A stretch of DNA of 64,000 nucleotides from Lycorma delicatula (GCF_047948215.1 NC_134455.1:164530575-164594574), one strand, 5' to 3'. Counted from the stretch's first letter, positions 34,701-48,126 are shown. Numbers and translations are program-made. Notes: generated by a model from the letters alone, not told the origin.

Positions 34701-37700
34701 GTATGATTGTATAGTTTTTATTTTTGATTATTCACCAAATAATTCAATAATAAAAACTGAATATTTTACACCGTAAGTTCGAAATTAACAATTGTAACCA
34801 GTATAGAGGAGTTCTTTAAACGAAATAGTTTAATTATTATTAACTTTATTTATACTGACACAGAATCAGAAACTTTTGTTAATCAGAAACTCACGAAGAT
34901 ATGAGTAATACTGATCTAGTAATACGAGTAATAAAGGGAATTTTACTCTTTCCTAATATTTCAAGTAAGATTGTTGAATTAATAATTGTATAAATATTTG
35001 ATATCAATAAAAAATAATATTTTACCAGTTGTGTAGCTGTCCGCTTTATTAAAGAACTGGAGGATCGTATCTCATTTTTAAATGAAATAGGTTTGAATGA
35101 AATGCAGCAAAAAATGTGTATATGTAATTTAATAGGGGTACGAGGAAGTTATGTGGTGTCCACATCAGATTTTTTAGTTAATTTTATTGGGATTTCAAAT
35201 TAAACATTTTATTTTAAAAATAATTCTGTTTTAAATATTTTCATTTCTTTTCTTAAGCAAGCGGTTAATTTTAGTCAATGATTATTTAGTCACTTCTAAT
35301 GTAAAAAAAAAAAAAATTAAATGAAAATTATGACAGTTATTGAATTAATCGTATAAATTTTTCGATGTTAAATAGGGATACCAAACTGAAGTTTAAATTT
35401 CAAATAAATCACTGTATTTTTATGGCCGGATCTCGGTTCCATTTGTTTTTGAGATCATATATGAAACGCCAGAGATATTCTGGTATATTTATTATTACTT
35501 TTATTTTCTCCCGATTAAAGAAGAAAGGAAGTACTGCAGTGAGAAAAACTTTAGTTATTGACTTTTTGAATGATTTATTTGTTTTTAGCGTCCCTTGAAT
35601 CATTTTATACAATTTTAAGTAAATGGCTGTTGAGACGCACGCAAGCATATCCGTGAAGTCATATCCCACAATTTAAGGAAGGAGATAATTCACGTGTTTT
35701 ACTGAAGGCGAAATTTAATTATACATTGAATAACGCTTGTTGAATTGTGTTGTCAGTTTAAGGAAGATTAAGATTATTTTTTTAACAATTAAAAAAAAAA
35801 ACAAAGAAAAATTTACTTATTATGAATTGCAGATTAGGTTATTAGGAATTTTTGCCACGATTATCTGTAGATGTTTGTAGTTCGTAAGACATTTGATGTC
35901 ATATTCAAATGTGCTAATTATAAAAAGTACCGTTTTATAAGTAAAAATTTGTTGCGTACTTCACTGTATAGATGACTACTTAGCTGGAGCTATTTATGTT
36001 TTACTGTGGTTTATTAGATCTAATTAGGTACACTATGAACAGAATATCGATCTGTAAATGCTGTGTTTTAAAGATACTAATAAACTTTGGGATTAATAAA
36101 ATTTCCTTCCTTTGGTTGACCACGGTCATCGCTGGAATGAAATTTTATTTTAACTCTTATCTGATAAATTTGTAAATCAGGAGTAGAATTTAACTCGGGT
36201 GTCTCTATTTGAAAGTTACTACTAGGTATATTAAATTATTGTTCTTCGTAAAAAATTACGTTTTTTCCAGTTCCACAATGTATTACTATTAATTTCTGGT
36301 ATTTATATAACAACTTAAATGTATTTTATTACATGCCATTCTGATGTGTAATGATAATGATCTGCTGTATTTAAAACTTCTTTCATTCGGTTGTATTTTT
36401 TAGTTGTCCTTGGTGATGCTAGTAAATAAAATATAATTGAGTAAACAAGCTTTTGTTCATATCCGTTCGTCTAATACAGCTCGACCTTTCTGTTTGTTCT
36501 CACGTAATGATTAATCACATGTCCACGCTCAATAAGTAATCTAGCTTAATACAAATTATAATTTTTTCACAATCTTTAAAAATAAATGTTATGAAATTTT
36601 TTTATTATTCAGTTTGATAAATTATTAATTGAAAAACAGTATGATTGTTTAAACAGAATAATGTGGAAGAAAAAAATAATACCTTACAGATTAATTTACT
36701 ATTGTGGGGAGTCATTTATTTGGGAAAGGAAGTCGTGTGCTGGCAAGATTAGGTATTTTAGTTAAATGATACCTTCAGATTTGCATTGTGTCAAAGAAAA
36801 TAATGTTATATAATTTGCTTTCACTTCTTAATCTCTGTATAAGTTAATCCATAATTTATCTATAAAATTCTATTATGTATTAAGTACATTGCATGTTGTA
36901 TTTTTTGAAATATTTTTATTAAAATGTATTAATCTGTTCAGATATTAAATTTAGCTGAAGATGTCAATTTTTATTTTACAGAAATTAAATCGATGGTCAT
37001 TTTCACTACCATACTTCTGAGAATTACATATACGGTTCGGTTATATAATATTCTTGCTTAGGCGTAGAGGAAGATAAAATGCGTTCCGGTGAATTTACGT
37101 TTATTTGTACTCTAGTTACTCCAGAACGGCTGCGGCAATTTTTATGAATTAAATTTTTAACGATGACTGCTAAGGTGACATCGGGTATATGATAACCGAA
37201 AAACTAAAATGGGCGATGATAGGTGCAAGGATTTGACTCTTACGTCGGCTTTATATGTGTATAATTAATATATCTTCTCCCCGTTTGCTGTAACATTTTG
37301 AATAGCTTATTTTTAAATTTGTAATTTCTATTCTGAATTTTCATAAAATGTCAACCGTTCATCGATTTTACGTCAAGGCAAATGATTTTGCTAACACAGA
37401 TATTTTGTATTAAAGATTACCTTTTGGCGGCACCCCTTTAAAAAAAATTAATTTGTCATCGGTATCTTTTTGAGTTGCCCTTGCATTTGAGTCTCTTCTT
37501 TGTCAGTCGGGCCTGAGTACGATGATAATGGTGGTCTTTTAGAAATTACGTTTACGTACACTATTTACACCTAATTCAATCTCCTCCACGAACGAACTTG
37601 GGTTTGTTCAGTGGAATCCAACTCTTCAGACGGTGTCTACAGTATATTCACTGTTTGTATGCCGTTCTCATCAAACATGTTTCTTGTTTCATCTGATAAT

Positions 37701-37858
37701 GCATCAATGATTCTTTCAAGTTTTAAAAACAACTCCTGTTTCTCTCTCACTCACTCTCTCTCTCTCTCTCTCTCTGTATTCAGTAGGACTTCTAGTTAGA
37801 AATCTGAACTAAACATTAGTTTATTGTCGATCAATTTAAAACATAACTGTTCTTTGTC
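34701..37858. other. AT-rich non-coding stretch
   Basis: No supported gene. Overlapping opposite ORFs at 35365-35669 (77 and 86 codons) carry no recognisable domain and each is the shadow of the other. Confidence 0.5.
37741..37776. repeat. (CT)n microsatellite
   Basis: CT dinucleotides with a CACTCA interruption. Confidence 0.85.
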
Positions 37859-37870
37859 GTAATATACCTT

Positions 37871-38166
37871 TTTCTTTTCCTGTTTAGCCTCCGGTAATTA
37901 CCGTTCAGGTAATACTTCAGAGAATGAATGAGTATGATATGTAGAGTGTAAATGAAGTGTAGTCTTGTACAGTCTCAGTTTGACCATTCCTGAGATGTGT
38001 GGTTAATTAAAACCCAACCACCAAAGAACATCGACATCCACGATCTAGTATTCAAATCCGTATAAAAATAACTGACTTTACTAGGACTTGAACGCTGGAA
38101 CTCTCGACTTCCAAATCAGCTGATTTGGGAAGACGCGTTCAACACTAGACCAACCCGGTGGGTTGC
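37871..38166 (-). mobile_element. tRNA-derived SINE, family 2, copy 1
   Basis: Reverse complement starts ACCCACCGGGTTGGTCTAGT, containing an A-box-like TGGTCTAGTG, followed by a diverged B-box region GTTCAAGTCCTAG and a 3' part ending GGAGGCTAAACAGGAAAAG. An exact 12-bp TSD, CGTAATATACCT, flanks it (37859-37870 and 38167-38178), a clear sign of retroposition. About 296 bp; full length by comparison with the copy at 62.3 kb. Confidence 0.9.
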
Positions 38167-38534
38167 CGTAATATACCTACGCGCTGCATAGGGTTATATG
38201 CAGACAACTATTACAACATGAAAAAATGTATTGCTATTAAGCACACGATCTTTTTTGAGATTCAAATAGTTTTATTTACTTCTAAATTGGCAATAAAAGC
38301 TAGTTATAGCCTCCAATTTAATAATAAACAATTATCTTTTGCGACTTTTTTGGAATTATATTTAAAACGGTTCACATATGGAATGTTCACGGTTCAAGCT
38401 ATGGAATATAAACAAACAAATTTAATATTGATTTACACAATTTAAATTCTAAAAATTAATTAAATCACAATCTTAAATATAAAACAAATATTTTTATGTT
38501 TCACATATATTACTTTAAGTTGTTTCCCTCTGTA

Positions 38535-39475
38535 AACAGATTGTCTCAGGAGGTTTTGATCAAATGTAAGGGGGCTGATTTAAAACACCAAAATAAAAAA
38601 TAAAAGGGTTCTTACGCCCTACCTCGTTTAATTTTTTCCCCTGTCCGCCATTTTTTGATTTTTCGACAAAGATTTAAATCTTACGGTTTGAGATATTTTA
38701 ATGAAATTTGTTATATATACACTCGCAACATTTTCTACAAAGTAAATATGTTTAATAATTTTGTCTGAAAATTCGAGGATGGAGATTATTTAAATATTTT
38801 AATCGTAGTAGTTCGGTAAGTATTTTTTTATCGAGTCATGATTTGTTAGATAAATTGTTAACTTTTATTGTAAACAAAATGACAGCTCTTTTTTTTAAAT
38901 CGGTTGATAAACAGCTGAAATTGTTAAATTGGATCGCTAAAATTAGCTGAAAATTTTGTACCCTATTTTATTAATATTAATTATTTTTAATCCGATCGGT
39001 GAAGAAAATGAAAACAGAACTGTCAGCTGTTAAACACAGCTGATTTTCGAAGTCGAAAGTTTTGAGGTTCAAATCATAGTAAAGATAAATTACTTTTATA
39101 CGGATTTGAATACTTGACGATGGATACCGGTGTACCTTGGTAGTTGGAGTTAAATTAACCACGTATCTCAGGAATGGTCGGACTCACTCTGTACAAGATT
39201 ACATCTCATTTACACGTCGTACATATAAAGCTGATATCGTTGGGCCGTACGGTTGCTTATTGTTCACAAGTTGAACAGATTGCAACGTACTTATTAGGAA
39301 TAGAAAATTAAATTAACGATTACAAAATTTAAATGGCCGCCAATTTTGAATTTGAATTTTCAAAGGTAAAATTTTTTATCTTATAGAAGATGTTCACATA
39401 AACCTTTTTGTTTACGTTAATCTCTTGAATCGATTGCTTAAGTTTGGCCAAACCTCCCGGAACATTCTTTGCAAT
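38535..39475. mobile_element. Candidate element with weak inverted ends, holding a SINE
   Basis: The left edge TCAGGAGGTTTTGATCAAAT is roughly matched by the reverse complement of the right edge (CGGGAGGTTTGGCCAAACTT), giving a short, imperfect inverted pair. The interior has repeat-like text but no coding sequence, and a family-2 SINE fragment lies inside. No TSD was found, so this is a weak call. Confidence 0.25.
39015..39235 (+). mobile_element. SINE family 2, diverged partial copy
   Basis: Recognisable by CAGCTGATTTTCGAAGTCGA, then a B-box-like GGTTCAAATCATAG, TTATACGGATTTGAATACTT and CTCAGGAATGGTCGGACT. It lacks the 5' A-box part and the common 3' tail, and differs from the other copies at many bases, so it is older or truncated. 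Confidence 0.75.
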
Positions 39476-39479
39476 ATAA

Positions 39480-41190
39480 TAGTGTATTCACGGTTATACA
39501 TTTTTATTAAAATAATATGCTAATTGTGTTGATGTATTTTTTTTAACGTGTATTTTTTACTATGTATTATGTAATAAATTCGTATGTCATTTATTTAAAA
39601 AATGAAACGGTTCAAGTATTTATGGATGAATTTTCCTGCAAAATTTTGACAATATCATTTTTGTTTGTTGAATAAAATAACGGCCAAAATTCGAAAATAA
39701 AAAAAATTTCTTGCTCATAGATACGCTCATTAATTAAAAATAATCTTATATTTTACCATAGACCAAAAAAATTATCTTTTATATTGACCATGCGATACGT
39801 TCTATATGATTAAAATTATTCGTATATTGATAAGTACGGTTTTATGTAATAAAAGCTATTTTGCAATTTTCATTCTATTTTGCAACAGATTGAAAATTGC
39901 AAAATAATTCAACAAATAAATAAAAATTAAATTACCTGCCTTAAATAACTGCTGTATTTTATGAATTAAATTTATTTTTGTATTTCCATACTGCTGAAAT
40001 TCTCTTTAAAAAATTATATTATCACAGTACGTTTTAAGCGATCTTCAGTTTAATAAATTATTTTAAAAAAACCTTCCACGTTTGCAAAAAAAAAGAAGAT
40101 AAAACTCTAATAGCAGCGTTTTCTCTGTTCCATCTTTTTATGCTCAGTGTTCAAATCTATGATTTTAAGGAATAATTTAAATAATTTTTGTCACCATTAA
40201 TTTCTGTTGGAGCGTAAGTATTTTCATACAAAACTTCAAAAAAGTTGATTACAAGAATTAGACAAAAAATTAAAACGTATTACCCACATTTCAGAGAGCC
40301 GTACTCGATCTCTTTACTTATTTTCTCTGCGTGGGATGCTTTTTCCTTATTTATCGACTTTGTGTACTTTACAAACGGCTTTTCGATATGGTCTATATTT
40401 TTTTAGATCTACCCTCAAATACCTTTAGGGTTTAATTTGAATAAAAACAGAACTATTAATCTTAGAAGTAAAAGTAACAATAAGACAACAAATAACTCAA
40501 AAATAAAAAGTAATATTTTTTAATTTTTGAAATATCTAAATTTTAAGTCGGTACCAAATTGTACAGTATGAAATAGGAAATCGATATAAAAACGAATAAA
40601 ATTTTTGTTTGTTTTTAAAACATACTTTAAAAATGCTAATTTAAAAAAAATGTTTAAAAGATATTATTTCAAGATTTTTAAAAAGCATTTATAGTTTATT
40701 GTTGGAAATACTGAGGTTGTAAAATCCTTCATTTATTAAAAAGTTTTATTTTCCTTATTACAGAAGAATCTTTTAAAATTATGTACACTATTAAACATTT
40801 TTTGTTTACTGGATTAAAGTTGAAATATTTTTCAGCTGGTTAAAATTTCTAATGCAATAAGAATGGATTAATAACAATATAAAAATATTTTTCGCGTAAG
40901 AAGTTCTGCGCAAGAAAACCGACTTTTCGTTTTTCTTTTTTGTATAATTTTTTGCGCAAGAAATATACAAGACATAGATTAAATGAGAAAACTAAAAGAG
41001 GTATATATGTGTTCTGTTTAATATTAAAATATATTTCCTGTTTTTAAGAAAATTAAATTATTATAATCGTAATTTGATAAAATAATTGAATATAACGAGT
41101 AGACCGTACACAGAAGCATCAACTCACTCACCTCTGTGACACTCACAGCGCGTATGGAAAATACATAAATACAAAATCAACATAATCTCA
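39480..41190. other. AT-rich non-coding stretch
   Basis: No gene or transposon is recognised. TTTGCGCAAGAA-like phrases repeat around 40900-40970. Confidence 0.5.
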
Positions 41191-41290
41191 AATTGAGGTT
41201 TTGTTTTCTGTTGTCGACCTTAAATTGAACGTACCTGAAGAACGACTCAGCCATCTTCATCAAATTTTCACCTGCACTACTACAAAATAT

Positions 41291-41298
41291 CTAAATTT
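41291..41298. repeat. TSD of the foldback element, left
   Basis: CTAAATTT, identical to 41778-41785. Confidence 0.85.
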
Positions 41299-41777
41299 GG
41301 TACTTACGTATTAACGCCACCGTAGCTACAGCTTTATTTAAAAACAAAGTAGTCAATCGGATTTAGGTGGAAAATGGGCCGATATAGAGTTTAACATAGA
41401 TTCAAAACAGTCTCTTTATTAATTTTAATAAATGGTTATTTATATTTATTTATTTTATTAATTTAACCAAACTTAACCTACGCTCGCTTCGCTCGCTAAC
41501 CTTTACTAATTAACAGGAGTGTTTTGATTATTTAAATAATAAATAATTGCAATAATTACTGAATTTATTAAATAAATACTCAAAAGATTACGGTGTTAAT
41601 TAGTCAAGGTTAGCGAGGGTAGGTTAAGTTTGGTTAAATTATATTTATAAAATAAATAAATATAAATAACCATTTATTAAAATTAATAAAGAGACTGTTC
41701 ATTTTCCACCGAAATCCGATTGACTACTTTGTTTTTAAATAAAGCTGTAGCTGCGGTGGCGTTAATACCTAAGTACC
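41299..41777. mobile_element. 479-bp foldback/MITE element
   Basis: The two halves form long inverted arms. GGTACTTA at 41299 and its reverse complement at 41777 are the ends; TATTAACGCCACCG, AGCTACAGCTTTATTTAAAA and AAGTAGTCAATCGGATTT appear in both arms, as do AGTCTCTTTATTAATTTTAA and AACCAAACTTAACCTAC. The left arm carries an extra stretch of about 30 bp (GGCCGATATAG...). An exact 8-bp TSD CTAAATTT flanks it, and the neighbouring repeat unit at about 42049-42075 shows the uninterrupted site. No coding capacity. Ends beginning GG with an 8-bp TSD could suit a Merlin-like superfamily, but this is a guess. Confidence 0.88.
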
Positions 41778-41785
41778 CTAAATTT
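41778..41785. repeat. TSD of the foldback element, right
   Basis: CTAAATTT, identical to 41291-41298. Confidence 0.85.
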
Positions 41786-41935
41786 CAATGAAATTGATTC
41801 AGCAGTTTGGAGATTTTCGAGCCAAAAAGTTTATTCATGAATGATATTTTCGTAATCGTCATACGTCAAAACTTAAATAAAATTCATTTTCACTTACCCC
41901 CATCAAACCCACCATGCTACCGGAAAAGAATACCT

Positions 41936-42250
41936 CAAAATGAAGTTATGTTGTCTGTTCGACCTTAAATTGAGCGTTAAACTCAGGAACATCTCACCCA
42001 ATCTTCATAAAACTTTTACGGGCACAACTTCAGATACACTACTACTTCATATCTAAATTTCAATGAAATTGATCATGTAGTTTTGGAGATTTTCGAGCCA
42101 CAAGTATTATACATAGGCCTATATGTATATATGGAAATTGCTCTATAAGTGGGTGGTGTTTTCGTACTCCTCATATATTAAAACGTAAAGAGGATTTAAT
42201 TTCACCCCCAATCCCACCGTGCCACCGGAAGTTATCCCGTACTTTTCGAA
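41936..42250 (+). repeat. Tandem host repeat, unit 2 (uninterrupted)
   Basis: Parallel to unit 1 without the insertion: CGACCTTAAATTGAGCG, then CATATCTAAATTTCAATGAA and GGAGATTTTCGAGCCAC. It provides the empty-site comparison. Nature of the repeat unknown; no coding frame. Confidence 0.7.
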
Positions 42251-45200
42251 GAAAAGTTGGTAAAAATGATTATTAATTTAATACAATTCTATGTTTAGAT
42301 GAGGTTATCGGTTTTTTTTGTTTATCCTCTTATTTATTATTTTTCCGTACCGGTACATATTTAATTAAATACTATTTTAGCTTTGTTAATAGTTTAAACG
42401 ATCTTCACTAATTGATTACCGTCATTCATAACTCTTTTGGTATGTATTATTATTACTGTTATCATTATTATTGAAAATGATAGCATTCTTCCTTTTCGAT
42501 ATGAGTTGTATGTTATTTACGTGTAAGAGATAAAATTTTCTCTTAAGAGTGTATATTTTAATGGAGCTTGTATCAATAACTTTATTAATACTTATTCTGA
42601 GGAAGAGAGAAATGTATTAACTCTAATAATCTAGAATGCATAATATTATTCATCTTACATAATACTGTAATAACATACACTCTCACTTTCTATAATAGTT
42701 ACATTATGTAGGTCAGCGGTTAAACAGGTTCTACTTTTACTTAATTGCATGTTTTATATCTATGTCTTTTTCTGTACAGTTCCTTTTTTATTATTTTATT
42801 ATTATTTATATTATAAGTAAAAGTGCGTTGTTAAATTTGTACTAGAAACATATGTCCAAGTAAAGAACCTAATGCGAATGTATAGGATTTAACAGGACTG
42901 GAAACTTTGTATTCTACTTACATTTTTTATTTACGATGTACGGATGTATTTATGTTGGTAAGGATGTTTTACTTTCCGACTTTTGGAGGATTAAATATTT
43001 TTCTCCGAGGGAAACCCCAAATATAATTTTCAGTAGACTGAAAATGTAATTGTGAAGGCTCGTAATGCGGTTAGTAGGCGCGATTCAGGTATTTTTCATC
43101 GCTGTCCTTAAGGGTCAGAGACGATGAAAAATAATATGTTTTGTTTTAGTCTATTTTCTTTTGTTGTAAATTATGTGGTAAAACATCAGTGAACAAACAT
43201 TTTGAAACTATAGCAATTTATGCTAATTTCATTTTCTTAAATATGCTATCATTTCCATGAACAGTTTTATCCGCTTCATTGGAGTGATTTTTCTTTCATC
43301 TACCCACCGATATATCTTAAATTTCGTGTAGTTATCGAAACAATGAAAAATATCCACTATAAGATATCAGCTCTTTTGTTATTTTACGCTTTCAAAATAC
43401 CAAGTGAAGTTTTTCCTTTTGGAAATTTTCTACCGTTTCTCTTTTTCCAATTCTTGTTAAAATTACTTATTTCAAGCTTAAATCTGTCTTATATGTCACT
43501 GATTACCAACTAAATGTTTTCCTAAGAAAGCACTTTTACTAAACTAGTTTCGATGTTTACTTTATTTAGTCGACGTTTCATTTATATTTGCTCCTATATA
43601 ATCCAAATTCTTTTTCTTATTGAATATTACGTTTGTTGTAATGTCACTATGCTAAAATAACTCAAGTAAATAACAGTAAATACTTAAAAAATAATTCAAC
43701 TAATTAGCAATATTTTATGTGAGCTTGCGGCTGAATATACAATTATTTAAATTTAAAAAAAATCTTTAGACTAATTTTTATACATTGTTAGTTCTTAATT
43801 CGGTTGGAAACCCCTTTAATTACTTTCATTATACAGTATTAAATTTATTTGCATTTTTAGATATATTACGAATACATTATCGATTATTTGTTTAAATATG
43901 TATTTGTTTTTTATTGTACCTTTGTTAGTAATAATTTTTAATTGAATTATACGGAGGATAGATCTTAACGCGTGTTTTGATTTATTTTACATTTTGATAG
44001 GTTTCTTTTTAATCGCTAGTTTCTCATTATTTGAATTTATATATTGCTACTGGCAAATTTCCCGACAGTTATAGTACTCGTATATCATTTATAATATAAT
44101 AAGGGGAACGATATTGGTCAAAAATCACCTTTCACCTTTATTTGATGGTGTTTTGGACGCATGTGGTCGTGAATTGTCGAGAACACGGATAAAGGGATTA
44201 GTTCTTTTGATGTGTGTGTGTGTTGTGTTGTGTGTTTATATTTTGGTGTCTGTTGGAGTTAGTAACTTGGAATTGGCTAAACCAAAAACTCACAGTGAAT
44301 CTCGGGAATTAACACAGTGACTTCTACGGATAATTCGTGTTACTACCATTAAAATTTGGAATAGAAGTCTGAAATGATTTAGGTGATGGAGAGTGGTTTA
44401 TACCTCGGCTGGGGCTGGAAAGTGACAGTTTTACTCCTACGAATTTTGAGCTGTTCTGAAAAAAAAAATGAAGATTTTGTCTTACAAAATTCCCCCTTCT
44501 CTAAAAAAAAATCAAAACCAAAAACAAGTCTCAGTTTTTGTCAAAATTACCAGTTTCCTCCAGATTTGGTTTTCTTCGTATACATACCATTACGTATAAA
44601 GTATTTGTAGAAATTTATTTTTATGTTTGTTCGTACGTAAGTGAATTGACGTTTATTAAGATTAATTACTAAGGATTTGCTGGACCCGAAATTTTCAAAG
44701 CGTAAAAAGGATAATGCAAAATTTACACGATAGTTAGAAACATTTTTAGGTTAAAAAAACCATCCTCCGGGAAAGTTTAGCTATATCATTGCTGAGTATT
44801 TTTTGTACTTTTATGACTTTCTACTTTTTGATGACGTGGTAAAATTAAATTGTGTAATTTTCATTATTATTCTTTTAAGTATATTTTTCTGCTATGTCTG
44901 ATTTCATTGTCACTCATCATATTTTCTTATTCACTTTTATTATCGCATGAAAGAGTATCTTGACATCTAAATTCCTCTTCTTGGAATGGGTATGTGGAAT
45001 TCGATTCTGCTGTAGTATTTTTCTTTAATTTCTTCATCGGTGCTTCTTTTAAAAATCATAAAAGCAACGAAATGTGACAGCAGTATTTCTTGTTCTATTC
45101 TTCTACTGTATTTCTGTATCCTAGTTTCCTTAACATACGCCTACTTGATTTTTGTGTAAACTGTAAATAAATCACGTCAGTTTATTTCATTTAAAAATTT

Positions 45201-45840
45201 TATTTTATTTTTACCTTTAGTTTATCATATACCTTTTCGTTGTATTAAGATGTGTATGAATTGGCTTTATTTATCTAACACAGTTATGTAATGATGATAT
45301 TTTTATTAATCATTAATACATATTCAAGATGCAGATCCGGCACATCATTACTTTTTCTCAAGTAGATTCGAAAAGGATAGCTGGATTACGGTTTGTAAAA
45401 TCATTGCAGTTGGTAACACCCCATGTTCTGCTTAACTCTATTATATTTTTTCTGGCACCAGAATATAAATTCCTTAGATATGAGTTCCTAGATATTAAAA
45501 TGATCAGATCGCGCAATATGAGTAATTCTAATTACTCGTATGTTGTACGAATAGATTTTACAGTTCGCGTAAAATTTTTTCTTCATGTGAATTTTTTTTA
45601 TTAGTTTTATCATAATTATTAGAGAAAAATATATTTGTTTATTCATTGTTATTATTATTATTTATTATTTATCAGGTGATTCATAGAAAATATTAGAAAG
45701 GTAATTTTTTTTTGAACTGTATTCCATTACTTTTATTTGCAATTCATATTAGAGTACGCATGTACTCAAACTACACATGTACCCAAATTCAATTAACAGC
45801 TGAGTGGAAAAAAATTTAAAACGGGTGGGAATCTACACCA
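42251..45840. other. AT-rich non-coding stretch
   Basis: No supported gene. An inverted repeat ATTTTTCATCG (43091-43101) with CGATGAAAAAT (43122-43132) could form a hairpin with a 20-base loop. ORFs at 44114, 44383 and 45329 have no recognisable domain. Confidence 0.5.
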
Positions 45841-45845
45841 TTCGG

Positions 45846-46091
45846 TTAGAAAGCGTACAGCTGCTTCACGTAATCGTAGACTACAGAATTGTACTTGGCT
45901 GTGGAGTTTCTTTTCATTGTGTAATAAGATGAAGCGTCTCTATTCTTCTCCAGCAGAAAACCGAGATTGCCAGCGGTTATTGTAGAACGTCTTCTTTTCT
46001 TTGCAGTGTTTTTCCATATACTTGTTAATCGAAATCGTAAACGAACAGAAATATTGCTGTTTAGTTTAAACACATAGTTCAATGTAAACAA
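45846..46091 (-). CDS. Unrecognised 81-codon ORF
   Basis: Encodes MFTLNYVFKLNSNISVRLRF, a basic KKRRRSTITAGNLGFLLEKN segment, and ends AKYNSVVYDYVKQLYAF. The C-terminal two thirds look more protein-like than the surrounding AT-rich frames: mixed composition, little low-complexity, and the DNA is richer in GC than its flanks. I do not recognise a family. It could be the end of a decayed mobile-element or host pseudogene; no promoter, splice site or second homologous segment was found. Confidence 0.2.
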   Translation of the reverse strand: MFTLNYVFKLNSNISVRLRFRLTSIWKNTAKKRRRSTITAGNLGFLLEKNRDASSYYTMKRNSTAKYNSVVYDYVKQLYAF

Positions 46092-48120
46092 ATTTTCTTT
46101 CTTATCTTAATCGAGAGCTGAAAGTTTCTTAACTTACATTCACCGTATCGGAACTGTTCTTCCGAAAATGTTCGATAAATTTTTAAAACGTAAAAACGCG
46201 TATTAAAAATTTACACTAGTTTTTAATATTACTTATGAAAAATATATTGAATGTTGAAAAGTGCATTACCGCGTAAATAGACAAAAAGCTTGTTTTTTAA
46301 GCCATGTTTTTTTATAATAAATCGACTATTTGGAATAACAAAAAAAATGCGAAGGTTTAATCGGTATCAAACTTCATTTTCTCCCACCCACTGATATTTC
46401 AATATAACTCCACAAGAAAAATGTTTTTCATAACCAAAACATAAAGTATCCCCAACTCGAAATGCATTTTTGCTTCACTATATTACGAGTATTATGATTT
46501 ATAATTATTAATAGAAAAATTAATCTATTTCAGTGCACACACACACACACACACACCCATTTTACTATTATTAATTTTGTATACGTATAAGTACAGTGTT
46601 TATTCTCAATTACATTCTCCTATCAAACACGTGCTAATAACAGTTGTATATATGTTTAAATTAGTTCATTTTTAGTATGTTGATAACGTAATTCATCCTA
46701 ATTTAATTGTTAAGTTCAAAATAGTACTACCATATACTTTTGGTCGAAAAACCTATTAAAATCTGTTTTTTTTTAATTAAACACTTACTTAACTTATAAG
46801 TTTACAGAAAAGCTTTCAAATAAAAATTGCTTTTCCAATTTTTGAATTTTTCAGATTTATTGGTTTTTTTGGACTAATTTTGAAAAAGATGATATGAATT
46901 TAAGTTTTTTAATTTTAAATTTAATAACCAATAATATTTGTTTTTGTAATTTTTCTAATTTATTTTAATTTGTTTTTTTGTTTTTTAAAAATAATAAAAT
47001 ACACATTAAAAATTCTTACTTAACACTGAAAAACCTAATTGATTTATTTTTAGTATATACGTTCAAATCATTTTATATTTCAAAATTCCTAGCCAGTAAA
47101 ATGACTTAGATTAAATATCGTTCGACATGTTCTTTTAAGAGAAAAATTGCCTTTATTGCGGGTATTAACCATTAGTGTTTTCATTAACATCTAAACCACA
47201 ATTAGTACAGTATTCTAATTATCAGTAGAAGGAATTATATTAAGATTCAATTTGGAGGCGCAATTTCTGACGTAAAAATTAAAAAAATATAGATTATAGG
47301 AGCCATTTTACGGGTTGACGTAAGTATTGAGCTGAAAAACTTAACTTTTCAGGGATATTCATCGAACAATTTTTTTTCCATTCGGGTTTTTACTCCAGTT
47401 TATTGGTGTCACCCCATATTTCTCAAACATTAGTGCAGATACGGTTCTGGGACCTATTTTATTCGATATTTCAGGTCAAAACTCATAGGAAATCACTAAT
47501 TCTATCTTTTAATTAACTTCCTACAAATTTCAGTACAATCTCATTTCACCAGGGTAGATGAAATCCATGCAAAATCTTTCACTAGCCATAACTTGCAAAT
47601 GAAGTATTTTAAGAGATATGTTTATGTGAAGTTTTTCCATTATTTTTACGAGTAGAGTAGGTTATGAAAGTCTTGGGAGAATTTCGTGATACACTTTGTA
47701 CATAACAGCATTATTACACATTTCTGTATTACATACCGAATATCTGACTGTGAAAATAGTAATTTTAATTGATCCTGAGTTCAGTTTCTGTCGCCGATCT
47801 AGGATTTTTTGTCATTCATTAATCCTGTAATTATCGCAAAAACCATTGCTGTATCAGGTACAAGCTTGTAATGATTAAAGAAATAAGACAAAAACAGCTA
47901 AAGGTAGATTAAATTGTTTGCTTTTATCATTCGTTAACTTTTTTCTTTGCTGAAATTTATTAGGTAAGTGCAACTAAAGAAAACAATTTTACGGAGCTTA
48001 AAGGTGGAGAAACGAAAGTATGAAATTTTTATAGAAGCTTATTTTGTAGTTATAATATTTTACAAATGACGTTATCACTTGCGTGTTCTTTCGGTTGAAT
48101 CGATCTATGTAGTAATTGTT
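46092..48120. other. AT-rich stretch with CA tract and repeat-like segment
   Basis: A (CA)n run lies at 46535-46556. Text at about 47330-47720 (for example AGTAGAGTAGGTTATGAAAG) reads like a dispersed insect repeat, from memory. No gene. Confidence 0.4.
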
Positions 48121-48126
48121 TTATTT

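Larger units (their letters stand above)
41195..41935 (+). repeat. Tandem host repeat, unit 1 (interrupted)
   Basis: Made of 41195-41298 plus 41778-41935 once the foldback element is removed. It shares CGACCTTAAATTGA, CATCTTCAT/AATCTTCAT, ATATCTAAATTT, AATTTCAATGAAATTGAT and GGAGATTTTCGAGCC, in that order, with unit 2. Its end CCACCATGCTACCGGAA corresponds to CCACCGTGCCACCGGAA in unit 2. Confidence 0.7.

Noticed and set aside
35365..35669. Opposed 77- and 86-codon ORFs
   Set aside because: No recognised domain; mutual shadows in AT-rich DNA with no splice or promoter context.
44114..44320. 68-codon ORF with Cys/Val-rich segment
   Set aside because: The hydrophobic part is encoded by a GT-repeat tract; no other support.
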